Shown here: positions 16,545 to 25,200 of the stretch, piece by piece
Layout: each line of letters begins with the position of its first letter
Position numbering within the stretch: the first letter of the stretch is position 1
Source of the DNA: Thiohalocapsa sp963704155
GTDB lineage: Bacteria > Pseudomonadota > Gammaproteobacteria > Chromatiales > Chromatiaceae
Assembly (NCBI GenBank): GCA_963704155.1
Contig: CAVPHF010000037.1
Location: forward strand, 1 to 64,000
Length of the DNA: 64,000 nucleotides
Reading direction: 5' to 3'
Made by a program: the position numbers and the translations under genes
The notes under the pieces: generated by a model
The model's database searches: none
Seen by the model: only the letters and a program-made list of their open reading frames with translations
What the model was told of the DNA's origin: nothing

Positions 16545-17086
16545 ACCTTCGCCGCTACCTGGGCAAGCTGCGCGGGACGACACGCGGTGGTCCACCGCGC
16601 GTCAGCAACGCCGAGATCGTCTGGTCCTGGGTCGGCGCCTTCATTGGCATCGCCCTGGTGAGTTGGCTAAATTCGGTTTGGTTTTCCGATGCCGATGCCG
16701 GCCTGCTGATCGGCTCGCTGGGCGCCTCGGCCGTGCTCATTTACGGCGCCGTGCGCAGCCCGCTTGCGCAGCCGCGTAATCTGATCGGCGGGCATATCGT
16801 TTCGGCAATCGTCGGCGTGGCGGCGTGGAAGCTGCTTGGCGGCATCCCCTGGCTCGCGGCCGCCGTGGCGGTCGCAACGGCGATTGCCCTGATGCATCTG
16901 ACGCGCACTCTGCATCCGCCCGGCGGTGCGACGGCGCTGATCGCCGTGATTGGTTCAGAGGAGATCCACGCCGCCGGTTTCTACTATGTGCTGATGCCCG
17001 CAACCCTTGGGCCGCTGCTGATGCTGGTGGTCGCGCTGCTGGTCAATAATCTGGCGCCGACCAGGCGTTACCCTGAGATCTGGTGA
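16541..17086 (+). CDS. HPP family membrane protein
   Basis: 181-residue inner-membrane protein with four or five hydrophobic segments and the naming motif LHPPGGATAL. HPP proteins of plants and cyanobacteria have been linked to nitrite transport. Its start GTG lies inside GTGA, overlapping the CBS gene's stop, so the two are translationally coupled. Being next to nnrS and its FNR/DNR boxes suggests a nitrogen-oxide role here too (inference). Confidence 0.85.
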   Translation: MNLRRYLGKLRGTTRGGPPRVSNAEIVWSWVGAFIGIALVSWLNSVWFSDADAGLLIGSLGASAVLIYGAVRSPLAQPRNLIGGHIVSAIVGVAAWKLLGGIPWLAAAVAVATAIALMHLTRTLHPPGGATALIAVIGSEEIHAAGFYYVLMPATLGPLLMLVVALLVNNLAPTRRYPEIW

Positions 17087-17216
17087 GGGGAGGGTCGAGA
17101 CGCGATGCTGGCGCGATCGGCCTCTCATCAAATATGAGCGTAACCCATTGATTCTTGAACATCGCGCTCTGCTGTTTGTTGCCGGACAGCGCACGGCCTA
17201 ATGGCGGTGCGACCTC

Positions 17217-18455
17217 CTAGCGGCATCCGATCTCGACGCGGCGATTCAGTGAGCGGCCCGCTTCGGTGCCGTTGTCCGCGATCGGCTGCCCCTCGCCGCG
17301 CCCCTCCGCCGAGAGGCGCCCGGGGTCGACGCGACGCGCGATCATCGCGGCGACAACCGCCTCGGCCCTGCGTTGAGACAGCTGGTCGTTGTAGGCATCC
17401 GCGCCCTCGCTCGAGGTATGGCCGATTACCGAGATGCCCTCTGTTGGCGCCGTCTTCAGCCCCGCGGCCAGTGCATCCAGCAGTTTGTCGGACTCGGGCC
17501 GAATGGTCGCCGAGTCAAAGTCGAAGTTGATGCCATGGATGATCGAACCGCAACCGAGCGCCTTAACAGGTTGCTCAGAACACTCGGTTACGAGCTTGGG
17601 TGCGGCATCGCCGACATAGAGCCGGGCGGGCGCGCCGTTGGTCGAGCGAACGCCGGTAATTTCGCCATCATCACCGACGGCAAGCACGAAGGCGCGGCGG
17701 ATGCCGCCATCGCGCGTCTTGCCTGTCGCCCGTAAAAGGTTTCCGCTGACGGTACCGCTGAGATCGCCGACACCGTCATAGCTGCCGCTGACCCGCGCAT
17801 CCTCTTGCTTGAGTTCCAACAAGACACCCCGGCCCTTCCATTTTCCGCTGAAGGCTTTTGACAGCGGGACTCGCTCCTGGCTGCCGAAACCCTGGATCTC
17901 GCTGAATTCCAGGAAGGTCTGGTCGCGTTGAATATCGATGCCGCCGTGCAGAGCGATGCGCAGCCAACGTACAGGCTCCTGCGCCGCGACCGGAATGGAT
18001 GTCCTGAGGCCCTTTGAGCCGTGTGCTGACAGGGTTGTCAAAGCCAGCACGCGAAACGGACCATCGGGACCACTGTCAGAGCCGGCAATCTCCAGGTACT
18101 TGACGAAGGTCTGCGACGGGCTGGGTGTCTCGAGTACATTCGGAACCGCAAACTCCGTGAATGTCGTCAAAGCCGGCAGCCTGTAGACGAATGCGACCTC
18201 CGTCTCCGCCGCTGCCGGCTTGGGTGTCAGAACGAAGCCGCCGTCATTGCCATCAATTGCCAAAAGCGCTTGTTCCATACCTATGCGCAGCTCCGCCGCC
18301 GCTCCGTCCAACTTAACGGGGAGGGCGCCTTGGGAAAAGCTGAGGTAATCGATGGGCTGCGGCAGGTCTTCAGCTGCCGCCTGTGCCGCCATGGCACAAA
18401 CGGCAGTCAGCAGTGTCAGCGCGAGAGAACTGAGCTGGGTACGCCAGTGCGTCAA
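17217..18455 (-). CDS. OmpA-family envelope protein
   Basis: 412 residues. The TTG at 18455 gives a clean signal peptide (LALTLLTAVCAMAAQA). Residues about 30-290 are a beta-rich extracytoplasmic region with no recognised motif. The C-terminal 110 residues are an OmpA peptidoglycan-binding domain: NFDFDSATIRPES, VIGHTSSEGADAYNDQLSQRRAEAV and LNRRVEIGC. It probably anchors the outer membrane or a periplasmic complex to peptidoglycan. The frame stays open upstream to 18602, but no better start is seen. Confidence 0.8.
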   Translation of the reverse strand: MTHWRTQLSSLALTLLTAVCAMAAQAAAEDLPQPIDYLSFSQGALPVKLDGAAAELRIGMEQALLAIDGNDGGFVLTPKPAAAETEVAFVYRLPALTTFTEFAVPNVLETPSPSQTFVKYLEIAGSDSGPDGPFRVLALTTLSAHGSKGLRTSIPVAAQEPVRWLRIALHGGIDIQRDQTFLEFSEIQGFGSQERVPLSKAFSGKWKGRGVLLELKQEDARVSGSYDGVGDLSGTVSGNLLRATGKTRDGGIRRAFVLAVGDDGEITGVRSTNGAPARLYVGDAAPKLVTECSEQPVKALGCGSIIHGINFDFDSATIRPESDKLLDALAAGLKTAPTEGISVIGHTSSEGADAYNDQLSQRRAEAVVAAMIARRVDPGRLSAEGRGEGQPIADNGTEAGRSLNRRVEIGCR

Positions 18456-18602
18456 GATACCAGTGCCGTTTAAGCGAAGCAGCGCCGAAATCGCGGTTGG
18501 GATGCCTGTACCATCAAGGGCGATTGCTTGACGCCTTGTTCGCCGCAGCCCAAGCCCGGCGAGATCGGCCTTGAGCTTGCGGATGAGCCTTCTGGCCAGC
18601 AG

Positions 18603-18764
18603 TCAGGATCCTTGATCCGGCTTCGACCCGGTGTCGGCGGAATCCTCCTGCTTGTCGGTATCGCGCCGCTCGATTAAGCGATCTAGGCCACGCCTGCTAC
18701 GCAAGTAAAAGTAGACGGCCGCGCCGATTGTGACCGCCAGCAGGAAAATTGTGAGAGGTTGCAT
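18603..18764 (-). CDS. Small single-pass membrane protein
   Basis: A possible 53-residue protein: MQPLTIFLLAVTIGAAVYFYL is a single membrane segment, followed by a charged RSRRGLDRLIERR tail. No good ribosome site precedes the ATG, and no family was recognised. It is in the same frame as the downstream OmpA-like gene, separated by one stop and about 50 codons. Kept at low confidence because the membrane segment is clear. Confidence 0.35.
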   Translation of the reverse strand: MQPLTIFLLAVTIGAAVYFYLRSRRGLDRLIERRDTDKQEDSADTGSKPDQGS

Positions 18765-19112
18765 GTATCGGGTTGTCCGTTGTGTCGGGGAGGGGGAAGG
18801 GAGGTTGCGGCGCTTCGCGGCGGTGGCCGAGGGCCGAACTCGACTCTGGGTCTTGTCGTTCTCGTCGCGCCGCTCCGCATAGACTTGGGACAAGTCTGAA
18901 AAATACAACAGTCGTCAGGGCGGTCTATAATCGGCCGCAGTCGAACTGCGAAGTGGCCACAGGTTTTCGGTATGCCTGAGTCGGCATGCGACCGACCGCA
19001 GCCCTCGTCCATTCGGTCTGGCTCGCATCGCTGGAAGGCGACTCATCGTGAGTAAGACGCGCGCTACCCTCAGGCTTCATCCGGTGGCCGCGGTGATATC
19101 GGGAGGTAAGAT
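18765..19112. promoter_or_regulatory. Region upstream of bciA with a consensus -10 box
   Basis: No gene seen. A perfect -10 hexamer TATAAT lies at 18926-18931, without a clear -35, about 180 bp before the bciA start. GGGAGG at 19101-19106 is the bciA ribosome site. The rest shows no strong repeat. Confidence 0.35.
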
Positions 19113-20129
19113 TTGGACGCAGCCGAGAATGGGAAGACGTCGGTGAAGCGAGTGCTACTGGCCGGAGCGACAGGCTACATCGGACGCGCCGTGGCACATG
19201 AGCTTGTGCGCAGACACTACGAGGTAGTGACGATCGTGCGGACGGCAGCCGTCGGCAAAACGGCGCGAAACCTCGAGCAACTGCGCGCGCAGCTCCCCGG
19301 CTGTGATGTACGCGTCGTCTCTATTAGCGATCCAGCGCAACTCGCGGCTGCACTTGAGGGCGTGCCGATCGACGCGGCCGTGTCCTGCATCGCCTCACGC
19401 AATGGCGCGCCCGCGGATGCCTGGCGTGTCGACTGCGAGGCCAACCGCAACCTTCTTGATGCGGCGCGGCGCGGCGGCGCTAGCCACTTTGTGCTGCTCT
19501 CGGCGATCTGTGTGCAGCGTCCGCAGCTGGCGTTTCAGCACGCCAAGCTCGCCTTTGAGGCGGCGTTGCAGGAATCCGGCATCACCTATTCCATCGTCCG
19601 GCCGACGGCGTTCTTCAAGTCGCTTGCGGGCCAGATCGATCGCGTGCAGGCGGGCCGCCCATTTCTAGTTTTCGGTGACGGCCGCGAAACCGCCTGCAAG
19701 CCGATCAGCGAGGCAGATCTCGCGGACTTCATCGTCAACTGCCTCGAAGATCCGGCCCTGGCAAACCGAATACTGCCAGTTGGTGGCCCGGGACCCGCGA
19801 TCACGCCACGGGAGCAAGGTGAGCTTCTGTGCTCGCTGGCGGGATGCCCGACGCGTATTCGGCGCGTCTCGCCGAGGCTCTTCGACGCGGCCATCGCCGT
19901 GCTCGCGCCGCTGTCGCGCATGATTCCGTCGCTGGAAGCCAAGGCCGAGTTCGCGCGCATCGGCCGTTACTACGCGACCGAATCCATGCTGCTGTGGGAC
20001 GAGACCGCGCAGGCCTACGACGCGGACGCCACACCGAGCTATGGCAGCGACACACTCGAGGCCTTCTACGCGCGCGTCCTGCGCGAAGGTCTTGTCGGAC
20101 AGGAACTCGGTGAGCAGAAGCTGTTTTGA
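19113..20129 (+). CDS. bciA: Divinyl chlorophyllide a 8-vinyl-reductase, BciA type
   Basis: 338-residue NADPH-dependent reductase that converts the C8-vinyl group of (bacterio)chlorophyllide intermediates to ethyl. The Rossmann motif is LLAGATGYIGRAVAHELV. Characteristic BciA stretches are SHFVLLSAICVQRP, TYSIVRPTAFFKSLAGQ, FGDGRETACKPISEADLADF and YDADATPSYGSDTLE. The start is TTG at 19113, supported by GGGAGG 6-7 bases upstream; a GTG at 19143 is an alternative. The gene stands alone, away from any photosynthesis cluster in this window, and is strong evidence for a bacteriochlorophyll-based organism. Confidence 0.9.
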   Translation: MDAAENGKTSVKRVLLAGATGYIGRAVAHELVRRHYEVVTIVRTAAVGKTARNLEQLRAQLPGCDVRVVSISDPAQLAAALEGVPIDAAVSCIASRNGAPADAWRVDCEANRNLLDAARRGGASHFVLLSAICVQRPQLAFQHAKLAFEAALQESGITYSIVRPTAFFKSLAGQIDRVQAGRPFLVFGDGRETACKPISEADLADFIVNCLEDPALANRILPVGGPGPAITPREQGELLCSLAGCPTRIRRVSPRLFDAAIAVLAPLSRMIPSLEAKAEFARIGRYYATESMLLWDETAQAYDADATPSYGSDTLEAFYARVLREGLVGQELGEQKLF

Positions 20130-20438
20130 CGCGGGCAAATGGGTGTGCGGTTAGTCATGAAACACCTTATCCAGCAGCCCCTTTTCGGAACCGCTGGATC
20201 ACTGCGGCTTGACACCGTGTGCTGTCGACCCTTGAATTAGGCACGATCACGCTGTCAATCACGCCCATCACGCCCATCACGTCAAACACGCTGTTGCTGG
20301 CCTCGATGCAACCGAATTCTGCCGTATCGCGAGACCCGGACTTATGTCCGGCGGGAGTTGGCTCGTTTTGGGGCCGTCTGAACGGCGTCGGCAGCCATCC
20401 GGCGGCGGCTGTGGTTCAGCCGTGCCGAATCAGCCGAG
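20130..20438. other. Intergenic region with a 9-bp microrepeat
   Basis: No gene recognised. ATCACGCCC occurs twice in tandem plus a partial third copy at 20258-20281. An in-frame plus-strand ORF here is compositionally odd and lacks motifs. Confidence 0.45.
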
Positions 20439-20912
20439 TCAGGTCTGACGAATCACGCCGGCGACGATACCGAGGATCTGCAGCTCCTCATGGCGCAAAT
20501 AGATCGGCGCCATGTCCGGATTGGCCGGTTGCAGCCGAATGCCGTCAGGCTCGACGAAGAAGCGCTTCAGCGTCACTCGCTCGCCGTTGATCATTGCGAC
20601 CACCGACTCGCCATTCTCAGCGGTCTCGCGTCGCTCGACGATGATGATGTCGCCATCCTGGATCTGATCGTCGATCATGGAGTGTCCGCGCACCCGCAGC
20701 GCATAGCTGTTCTTGATCAGCCGTCGGTGTAGCAGATGCCGCGGCACCTCCACGGTCTCATGATCCTCGGGAGTCTCGATCGGCTGACCGGCGGTGACAT
20801 AGCCGAGCAACGGCAGTGTGATGCCGCTGTCCACGGCCAGGTCCAGGGGTTCCAGTGCGGGGTCCCAGGTGACGCGGCCGCGTTTCGGACAAAGGTAGGC
20901 GACGCTAGACAT
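20439..20912 (-). CDS. Headless LexA/UmuD-like S24 peptidase
   Basis: 157 residues from ATG 20912 (GAGGA upstream). Only the LexA/UmuD-type S24 self-cleavage domain is present. The cleavage site is Ala41-Gly42 in YVTAGQPIE, catalytic Ser78 is in GHSMIDDQIQDGD, and Lys116 is in ERVTLKRF. The first 30 residues (YLCPKRGRVTWDP) have no helix-turn-helix, so it resembles UmuD. No umuC-like polymerase gene adjoins it. It is divergent from a full LexA across a short region holding a GTTC-N7-GTTC box, which suggests DNA-damage control. Confidence 0.8.
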   Translation of the reverse strand: MSSVAYLCPKRGRVTWDPALEPLDLAVDSGITLPLLGYVTAGQPIETPEDHETVEVPRHLLHRRLIKNSYALRVRGHSMIDDQIQDGDIIIVERRETAENGESVVAMINGERVTLKRFFVEPDGIRLQPANPDMAPIYLRHEELQILGIVAGVIRQT

Positions 20913-20960
20913 CGGCAGGTCCTCAGAGCAGGTGGCTGAGCAACTCGGCACGCTCGGGTT

Positions 20961-20975
20961 GTTCTCTTTTGGTTC
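20961..20975 (+). promoter_or_regulatory. GTTC-N7-GTTC direct repeat (candidate LexA box)
   Basis: GTTCTCTTTTGGTTC: two GTTC half-sites separated by seven bases. This is the LexA operator form described for Alphaproteobacteria, not the CTGT-N8-ACAG palindrome usual in Gammaproteobacteria. It lies between two divergent LexA-type genes, 48 bp from each start (20912 and 21023). Confidence 0.5.
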
Positions 20976-21022
20976 TCTATGAGCCTAGCATAGACGAGGA
21001 GAACAAACAGGAAACATTCCCC

Positions 21023-21652
21023 ATGGCTCTGACGCGACGACAACAGGAGATCCTCGACCGGCTGCACAGGCGCGACGACGCCGGCGAGCCGTACCCAACC
21101 TTGGATGAACTCTGCGCACTGCTGGGACTGCGCTCGCGGGGCTCGCTACATAAGCACATTCAGGCGTTGGTCGCTGCCGGACTGGTGGAGCCGCTGCGTG
21201 GTCAGCATCGTGGTGTTCGCCTGGTATCGCAGTCGCAGCCAGACCCAGACTCAAACTCAGACCCGGAGCGCGAGGATCTGCTGCCGTTGCTGGGCAAGAT
21301 CGCGGCAGGCCGTCCCATTGAGGCCATCGCCCAGCCCGAGCAGATCGAGGTGCCGTCGCACCTGCGCACCAGCCGGCCTTGCTATGTTCTGCAGGTCGCC
21401 GGCGATTCGCTCTGTGATGCTGGAATCCTCGACGGCGACTATGTCGTCATCGAAGAGCGCGACCAAGCCAGCAATGGCGAGATCGTCGTCGCGCTGATCC
21501 GCGGTGAGGAGGTGACCCTCAAGCGGCTCATGCAGGAGCCCGGCCGCGTCTTGCTCTATCCCGAGAACAGCGCGATGCAAGCCATGGAGTATCACCCGGA
21601 CGAGGTACAGATTCAGGGTGTGTTGGTGGGGCAAATGCGCGCGTATCGCTGA
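21023..21652 (+). CDS. lexA: LexA repressor
   Basis: 209 residues. The N-terminal winged helix (LTRRQQEILDRL, then LGLRSRGSLHKHIQALVAAGLVE) differs from E. coli LexA in the recognition helix. An acidic linker, SQSQPDPDSNSDPERED, is encoded by a short repeated CAGACTC-like sequence. The S24 domain has cleavage site Ala95-Gly96 in KIAAGRPIE, Ser129 in AGDSLCDAGILDGD and Lys167 in EEVTLKRL. The GDSL replaces the usual GDSM. ATG 21023 is chosen because LexA proteins begin here. It probably represses itself and the divergent UmuD-like gene. Confidence 0.9.
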   Translation: MALTRRQQEILDRLHRRDDAGEPYPTLDELCALLGLRSRGSLHKHIQALVAAGLVEPLRGQHRGVRLVSQSQPDPDSNSDPEREDLLPLLGKIAAGRPIEAIAQPEQIEVPSHLRTSRPCYVLQVAGDSLCDAGILDGDYVVIEERDQASNGEIVVALIRGEEVTLKRLMQEPGRVLLYPENSAMQAMEYHPDEVQIQGVLVGQMRAYR

Positions 21653-21718
21653 TCGCCTGCCAATGCGTCACGATGTCATTCAGTCACGGCGGACTCAAGA
21701 CCTTTGTCGGCCAGCCTT

Positions 21719-22381
21719 CTACAGCGATTCCAGTTCGGGTTGACAACCCTCTGATCGCCGTCGCCGCAGCAATGCCGCGAGCCCATAAAACATCAGCGCA
21801 AAGAAGACGCCGGTACCGTAGATCGTGCCGTAGAATGTCGCCCGCGCCGGGGGTTCCATGTCATTGAGGAAGGGATAGGGTAGGCCGCTTGTCACGTCTC
21901 CCACCGGCTCGGCATTGAGCGGCGCGACCAGCAGCTCGGCCCATCCTATGTAGATCAGCACCACTACGCCCAGCCAGCCCAGCACCGGTATCAGTTGCCG
22001 GAATCCACGCTTCAGCCAGAACAGGTCAATCCACATCAGGATCGGCCCGACCAGATGCAGGTAATATTCCCTGTAGGGCTTCGGCGTATTCTCTCCGTTG
22101 ATCAGTGTTGGATCGATGAAAAAGAGCCGCCAGTAGGAAAACACGACCAGTACGTTGATGATGGCCAGCACCGAGAGCGCGGTGTCGAAACGCCCGTCTG
22201 GATGTCCGTGCCCGGGTCGCAGCATGGCAGCCGCCGCGATGAGGTTACCGGTCAGCGCCCAGATGGTAAGAAACCGAAACTGCGCCCCGAACGAAGTGTA
22301 ATTGGCCGTGGTCGCCACCTCGATGGAGTAGCCGATCGTCAGCAGTAGGACCAAGATCCGGAAACTCCGGGGAGAAATCAT
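21719..22381 (-). CDS. Six-TM membrane protein (AIG1/FAR-17a or Pr6Pr-like)
   Basis: 220-residue polytopic membrane protein with about six hydrophobic helices. The pattern TSFGAQFRFLTIWALTGNL, the YREYYLHLVGPILMWIDLFWL helix and SGLPYPFLNDM resemble the AIG1/FAR-17a and Pr6Pr membrane families. Those include lipid (FAHFA) hydrolases in animals; the bacterial role is unknown. It lies 14 bp upstream of the lexA-side intergenic gene boundary and is convergent with lexA. Assignment is by pattern only. Confidence 0.6.
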   Translation of the reverse strand: MISPRSFRILVLLLTIGYSIEVATTANYTSFGAQFRFLTIWALTGNLIAAAAMLRPGHGHPDGRFDTALSVLAIINVLVVFSYWRLFFIDPTLINGENTPKPYREYYLHLVGPILMWIDLFWLKRGFRQLIPVLGWLGVVVLIYIGWAELLVAPLNAEPVGDVTSGLPYPFLNDMEPPARATFYGTIYGTGVFFALMFYGLAALLRRRRSEGCQPELESL

Positions 22382-22395
22382 GTGCAGTGAACGGG

Positions 22396-22827
22396 CTAGA
22401 GGAAATCAGGCAGGTGTCCACGGATCGCCGCGCCGTCCTGGGCCGCGAGGTTCTTGTCGATCTCGGCGGCGATCAGCGCGCGCAGCGATGCCGATTGGTG
22501 CTTGCGCAGCAGGCCGAGAAAGGCCGGTGCCGCGACGATATAGAGCTTGTTGAAGGCGCCACCTACGCGGGCGTTTTCCAACGAGGCGCAAACTTGCTGC
22601 GCGAAGCGCTCGGCGGCCTCGTTCTTGGCGCTGCTATCGCTGCTGACGCCATGACTGGGTGTGCCGGCGCGGCGGTCGCTGCCGTCGCGGTCGGTGACCA
22701 GATCGCCCTCGTGCAGCCGGGCTTGAGGATCAACCAAGTCCTGAATCTCGGTGAGCGAGCTGCGCGCCTTGTCTGCGGTAAAGAACCGGGCGCGGCTGTT
22801 GTCTGCGGCGAGAACCCAGATGGTCAT
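22396..22827 (-). CDS. Host-attachment-family protein
   Basis: 143 residues from ATG 22827, with GAGGAG upstream. MTIWVLAADNSRARFFTAD is the characteristic start of the Host_attach/baeRF-type family, and the second half reads GGAFNKLYIVAAPAFLGLLRKHQS. Despite the name, these proteins adopt a release-factor-like fold and are not shown to mediate attachment in free-living bacteria. It is probably cytoplasmic. It is 14 bp upstream of the six-TM gene on the same strand, possibly one operon. Confidence 0.8.
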   Translation of the reverse strand: MTIWVLAADNSRARFFTADKARSSLTEIQDLVDPQARLHEGDLVTDRDGSDRRAGTPSHGVSSDSSAKNEAAERFAQQVCASLENARVGGAFNKLYIVAAPAFLGLLRKHQSASLRALIAAEIDKNLAAQDGAAIRGHLPDFL

Positions 22828-23111
22828 GGAAACGCTCCTCTCGTAACGACTGGCTTCAGCGATGTGTCGTTTCAGTGTAGCCATTTGAGGGCAAGAGCGC
22901 TTGAGGGACTGTTCCGGTTGAGCGCAAGCCTGCTGTTGCACAACTCGACAGAAAGCGCCCAGTCCCGGCCGACCAGCAGTTTCGATTACAATCCTCGCGC
23001 ACGCTTGCAACGGGTTGTGCCCTTTGGAATTGGGCCAGCCCTGGCACCGGGGGGCTGCCCTGCCACCAAGTCGATCAAATCGCGCAAAGCATGTTTTCCC
23101 AAGATCGCCCC

Positions 23112-23687
23112 ATGCAACAGATCATCGTCGAAACGCTCGCCGCCCATATCGAGGTCGTGCAGGCGCTGGATCGTCTGGCGCCGGATATCCTGCGGTTCGC
23201 CGAGCGTGCCTGGTCCTGCCTCGCGAACGGTGGCCGGTTGTTTTGGATGGGCAATGGCGGCAGCGCCGCCGACAGCCAGCACTTGGCGGCGGAACTGGTG
23301 GGCCGTTTCGAGCGCGAACGGCCCGGGCTTGCATCCATCGCGTTGACCACAGATAGCTCGATCCTGACCTCGGTCTCGAACGACTACGGCTTCGAATCGG
23401 TGTTCGCGCGCCAGGTTGAGGCCCTTTGCCGTCCAGGCGACCTGCTCATCGGCCTCTCCACCTCCGGCAACAGCGCCAATGTGCTGCGCGCGCTTCAGCG
23501 CGCCGGCGAGCTTGGCGTCGAGCGGATCGGCCTGACAGGCGGCAATGGCGGCAAGCTCCCAACGCATTGCGAATTGTGCCTGGTGGTGCCGGCGAACAAC
23601 ACGGCGCGCGTTCAGGAGGCGCACATCCTGATCGGTCACATGCTCTGTGATCTGGTTGAACGCCACGCGGCTTCGGCCGTGCGCTGA
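23112..23687 (+). CDS. gmhA: Phosphoheptose isomerase
   Basis: 191-residue SIS-domain enzyme converting sedoheptulose 7-phosphate to D-glycero-D-manno-heptose 7-phosphate, the first step of LPS inner-core heptose synthesis. Conserved MGNGGSAADSQHLAAELVGRF, the phosphate-binding LSTSGNSANVL and RVQEAHILIGHMLCD are all present. The start at 23112 (MQQIIVE) is preferred to an upstream in-frame ATG at 23091. hldE follows after 7 bp, so both steps are co-transcribed. Confidence 0.93.
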   Translation: MQQIIVETLAAHIEVVQALDRLAPDILRFAERAWSCLANGGRLFWMGNGGSAADSQHLAAELVGRFERERPGLASIALTTDSSILTSVSNDYGFESVFARQVEALCRPGDLLIGLSTSGNSANVLRALQRAGELGVERIGLTGGNGGKLPTHCELCLVVPANNTARVQEAHILIGHMLCDLVERHAASAVR

Positions 23688-23694
23688 CTGACCA

Positions 23695-25182
23695 GTGTTC
23701 CAGCAGACGGACAAGGTCGTCACCACCGTTCGCGCCGGCTTTGGCCGCCGGCGCGTGCTGGTCGTGGGCGACCTGATGCTCGACCGCTACCTGTGGGGCG
23801 AGGTGCACCGCATCTCACCGGAGGCGCCGGTCCCCGTGCTGCGGCTCGCGCGCGAGACCGAGGTGGCCGGCGGTGCGGCCAATGTCGCGCGTAATCTGGT
23901 CGGTCTCGGGCTGCATGTGGATATTGCCGGCGTCACTGGCCGGGATGCGGAGCGCGAGCGTTTGCTCGCGTTGCTCAGCAAGCAAGGCATTGAGACTCGC
24001 GCCGTGCTCGCCGATGACAGCCGGCCGACCACGACCAAGACCAGGCTGGTCGGCAACCATCAGCAGATGCTGCGCATCGACGCCGAGCGGGCAGGGCCGA
24101 TCGCGGTCGCCTTGGCCGATCGGTTGCTGCGGGAGATCGAGCCGCGTCTCGCCGACACAGATGCCGTGCTGCTCTCCGATTATGCGAAGGGCGTGCTGAC
24201 GGGCGATCTCTGTGCTCGGTTGATCGACCTGGCCAAGGCCCGCGGATTGCCCGTTCTAGTCGATCCCAAGGGTCAGTCGTTCGAGCGCTATGCGGGTGCG
24301 ACCCTGATCACGCCGAACCGCGCCGAGTTGGCCACCGCGACCGGCGCCGATGCCGATGATCTCGACGGCCTGCTGCAAGCGGCCGTGGCCATGCGCGCTG
24401 GCTTGGGCCTCGATCGATTGATGCTGACGTTGGGCGAACTCGGCATCGCATTGGTCAGTGCCAACGGCGTTCAGCGCATTCCGGCCGCCGCGCGCGAGGT
24501 GTTCGATGTCTCGGGCGCCGGCGATACCGTCATCGCTGCCGTTGCCGCAGGGTGCTCCGCCGGGCTCGACCCGATCGACAGCGCGCATCTCGCCAACTTG
24601 GCCGCGGGTGTGGTGGTGGGCAAGGTCGGTACGGCGGCGATCAGCGCTGATGAACTGGCCGCCGCGATTGCCGACGAATCGGCGCTGGAGCAGGCATCGA
24701 AGATCGGCAGCCTGGGGCAGGTGCTGGGCCAGGTCGAGCAATGGCGCGCGCGTGGCGAGCGCATCGTCTTCACCAACGGCTGCTTCGACCTGCTGCACGT
24801 CGGCCATGTGACCTATCTGGAGCGGGCGCGTCGACACGGACACCGGCTCATCATCGGGCTGAATACCGACCGTTCGGTGCGTGCACTGAAGGGTGAGCAA
24901 CGCCCGCTTATCAAGCAGGCCGACCGTGCGCGCGTGCTCGCCGCGCTGGCCGCCGTTGATGCGGTGGTGCTGTTCGACGACGACACGCCGATCGATCTGA
25001 TTCGCCGGATTCAGCCCGATGTGCTGGCCAAGGGGGCAGACTATCGAGAGGCCGAGGTGGTCGGCGCGCAAGAGGTCAAGGCCTGGGGCGGCCAGGTCGT
25101 GCTGGTGCCGCTGGTGGACGACCTTAGCACCAGCGGCATCATCCAACGCATGCACGGCCGCGCGGACGATGATGCGCGTTGA
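23695..25182 (+). CDS. hldE: Bifunctional heptose kinase/adenylyltransferase
   Basis: 495 residues starting at GTG. Residues 1 to about 315 are a PfkB/ribokinase-type kinase (GDLMLDRYLWG, GGAANVARNL, and DVSGAGDTVIAA with the catalytic Asp). Residues about 350-495 are a nucleotidyltransferase with FTNGCFDLLHVGHVTYL and the HxGH site. It makes ADP-D-glycero-D-manno-heptose from the GmhA product, with a phosphatase elsewhere. It directly follows gmhA. Confidence 0.95.
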   Translation: MFQQTDKVVTTVRAGFGRRRVLVVGDLMLDRYLWGEVHRISPEAPVPVLRLARETEVAGGAANVARNLVGLGLHVDIAGVTGRDAERERLLALLSKQGIETRAVLADDSRPTTTKTRLVGNHQQMLRIDAERAGPIAVALADRLLREIEPRLADTDAVLLSDYAKGVLTGDLCARLIDLAKARGLPVLVDPKGQSFERYAGATLITPNRAELATATGADADDLDGLLQAAVAMRAGLGLDRLMLTLGELGIALVSANGVQRIPAAAREVFDVSGAGDTVIAAVAAGCSAGLDPIDSAHLANLAAGVVVGKVGTAAISADELAAAIADESALEQASKIGSLGQVLGQVEQWRARGERIVFTNGCFDLLHVGHVTYLERARRHGHRLIIGLNTDRSVRALKGEQRPLIKQADRARVLAALAAVDAVVLFDDDTPIDLIRRIQPDVLAKGADYREAEVVGAQEVKAWGGQVVLVPLVDDLSTSGIIQRMHGRADDDAR

Positions 25183-25200
25183 TTCAGAGGCTGACCTTGG

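Noticed and set aside
20219..20590. Plus-strand ORF overlapping the UmuD-like gene
   Set aside because: Overlaps a well-supported S24 gene on the opposite strand and starts in a microrepeat.
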